Positions 12,896 to 14,350 of a stretch of DNA of 14,350 nt are shown piece after piece. Position 1 is the first letter of the stretch. Every line of letters begins with the position of its first letter. The notes under the pieces were generated by a model. It searched no databases. It saw only the letters and a list, made by a program, of their open reading frames with translations, and was not told where the DNA came from. Origin of the DNA: JBFGCT01 sp041581055 (GTDB lineage: Bacteria; Actinomycetota; Acidimicrobiia; Acidimicrobiales; Ilumatobacteraceae); NCBI GenBank assembly GCA_041581055.1, contig JBFGCT010000101.1, positions 1 to 14,350 on the forward strand, given 5' to 3'. Made by a program: the position numbers and the translations under genes.

Positions 12896-13332
12896 TCGGC
12901 GGGGGCGCCGAGCTCGAGCCGGCCGTCGGCGCCGATGGTGAACCCGGGGGCGTGGGCCAGCTCCCAGAGATGGCCGTCGGGGTCGGCGACGTACGACGAG
13001 TAGCCGCCCCAGAACACCCGCTCGGGCGGCTTCAGCGGGGTCGCTCCGGCGGCGACCCACTCGGCGAACACGGTGTCGACCTCGTCGGTCGAGGCCAGGT
13101 TGAGCGCCAACGTCACCGCCCGGAACCCCGAACCGTCGGCCGGCACCTTGGCGTCCTCGGCCAAGGCGTCGCGCGCGTACAGGCCGAGCACCGACCCGTC
13201 GGTCTGGAAGAACGTGATCATGTCCATCGAGTCCGACGACTTGCGCCAGCCCAGCGTCTCGTAGAACGCCGTGGAGACGGCCAGATCGGCGACGCCGAGC
13301 GTGACGATGGAGATGCGTTGGGGAACGGTCAT
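12892..13332 (-). CDS. VOC (glyoxalase/bleomycin-resistance fold) family protein
   Basis: 146 residues, a single VOC unit with two beta-alpha-beta3 modules: RISIVTLGVADLAVSTAFYETLGW (6-29) through VLGLYAR, and the second from about 68 (FRAVTLALNLAS) through EWVAAGATPLKPPE to SYVADPDGHLWELAHAPG. The DPDGHLWEL signature near the C-terminus is typical, and its Glu is a usual metal ligand. The first module lacks the expected histidine ligand at its N-terminal strand, so metal-dependent chemistry is uncertain. Substrate unknown; such proteins range from lactoylglutathione-lyase-like enzymes to binding proteins. The ATG at 13332 starts just before the fold; a GTG at 13338 is an alternative. It lies downstream of recA on the same strand, in the place where recX is normally found. 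Confidence 0.88.
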   Translation of the reverse strand: MTVPQRISIVTLGVADLAVSTAFYETLGWRKSSDSMDMITFFQTDGSVLGLYARDALAEDAKVPADGSGFRAVTLALNLASTDEVDTVFAEWVAAGATPLKPPERVFWGGYSSYVADPDGHLWELAHAPGFTIGADGRLELGAPAD

Positions 13333-13400
13333 CGCCACATCATCGCCGATCGCCACCGTGCGCGCGAGCGGCGCCCGACATCGGGCCGTCCTCCCGAGAA

Positions 13401-13447
13401 TTTGTGTGACCGAAAACGTCGAACCCCGCGATCTTCGGTCACACAAA
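13401..13447. repeat. Hairpin repeat, copy 4
   Basis: Same 13-bp stem as the copies at 750-965 (arms 13401-13413 and 13435-13447), a 21-nt loop containing ACGTCGAACCCCGCGAT, and the same orientation. Its right flank TCCGG extends the arm that the left-hand copies show as CCGGA. It lies between the VOC gene start and the recA stop. Confidence 0.9.
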
Positions 13448-13494
13448 TCCGGTAAGCGGCCGACAGCCCGCCGGCACACCAGGAACCCCCGGCT

Positions 13495-13541
13495 TTTCTG
13501 TGAGCGAAAACGTCGAACCCCGCGATCTTCGGTCACACAAA
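13495..13541. repeat. Hairpin repeat, copy 5, with a degenerate left arm
   Basis: The left arm TTTCTGTGAGCGA (13495-13507) differs from the consensus at two positions, both uncompensated; the right arm (13529-13541) and the 21-nt loop are identical to copy 4, and the right flank TCCGGT is shared. Spacing from copy 4 is 94 bp. It ends 14 nt from the recA stop. Confidence 0.85.
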
Positions 13542-13555
13542 TCCGGTGAGCGGCC

Positions 13556-14350
<795 letters not shown>

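Noticed and set aside
13495..13541. Intrinsic terminator for recA
   Set aside because: It is well placed, but there is no T-run after the stem on the recA strand, this copy's left arm is mismatched, and the same element occurs upstream of genes elsewhere in the window.

Overview
This is a chromosomal segment from a high-GC actinobacterium. The block recA ... miaB-miaA-dapF-hflX ... lexA / LysM gene / nrdR is the conserved actinobacterial DNA-repair and tRNA-modification neighbourhood. The abundance of apparently leaderless genes and the overall gene style suggest Acidimicrobiia (Ilumatobacter-like), but this is inference from gene content, not a database match.

Layout, left to right. 1-349 (-): the 5' end of an unrecognised gene, cut by the window edge, with an N-terminal Cys/His zinc-finger-like motif and tandem AT-hook-like repeats. 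419-682 (-): a small single-pass membrane protein. 683-1360: a long gene-free stretch with three tandem modules of a 47-nt hairpin repeat and a small set of DnaA-box-like words. 1361-2062 (+): a RibD-C/DHFR-fold reductase. 2073-2174: a 34-bp tandem repeat at the convergent junction with nrdR (2179-2646, -). 2712-3140 (-): a LysM membrane protein, divergent from lexA (3389-4018, +). The shared 248-bp region between these two carries several LexA-type operators and a clear lexA promoter. 4113-10931 (-): one tightly packed operon in the order miaB, chorismate mutase, miaA, dapF, hflX, dapC-like aminotransferase, Pro-rich membrane protein; most joints are 4-nt ATGA/GTGA overlaps. 11051-12750 (+): a small multi-pass membrane protein and a DUF445 protein, divergent from miaB. 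12800-12895: 39-bp tandem repeats at a second convergent junction. 12892-13332 (-): a VOC/glyoxalase-fold protein. 13401-13541: two more copies of the hairpin repeat. 13556-14350 (-): the C-terminal three quarters of recA.

How the genes fit together. RecA and LexA form the SOS switch, and the LysM protein is the probable SOS-induced division inhibitor. NrdR controls ribonucleotide reductase. MiaA and MiaB make the ms2i6A tRNA modification, and HflX is a ribosome-associated GTPase. DapF and the DapC-like enzyme serve meso-diaminopimelate/lysine synthesis, and chorismate mutase serves Phe/Tyr synthesis.

The points most worth following up are the hairpin-repeat family (five copies, invariant 21-nt loop length, all in one orientation), the zinc-finger/AT-hook-like protein at the left edge, the LexA operator cluster, and the repeated TANNNT box 6-8 nt before start codons, which points to leaderless mRNAs.
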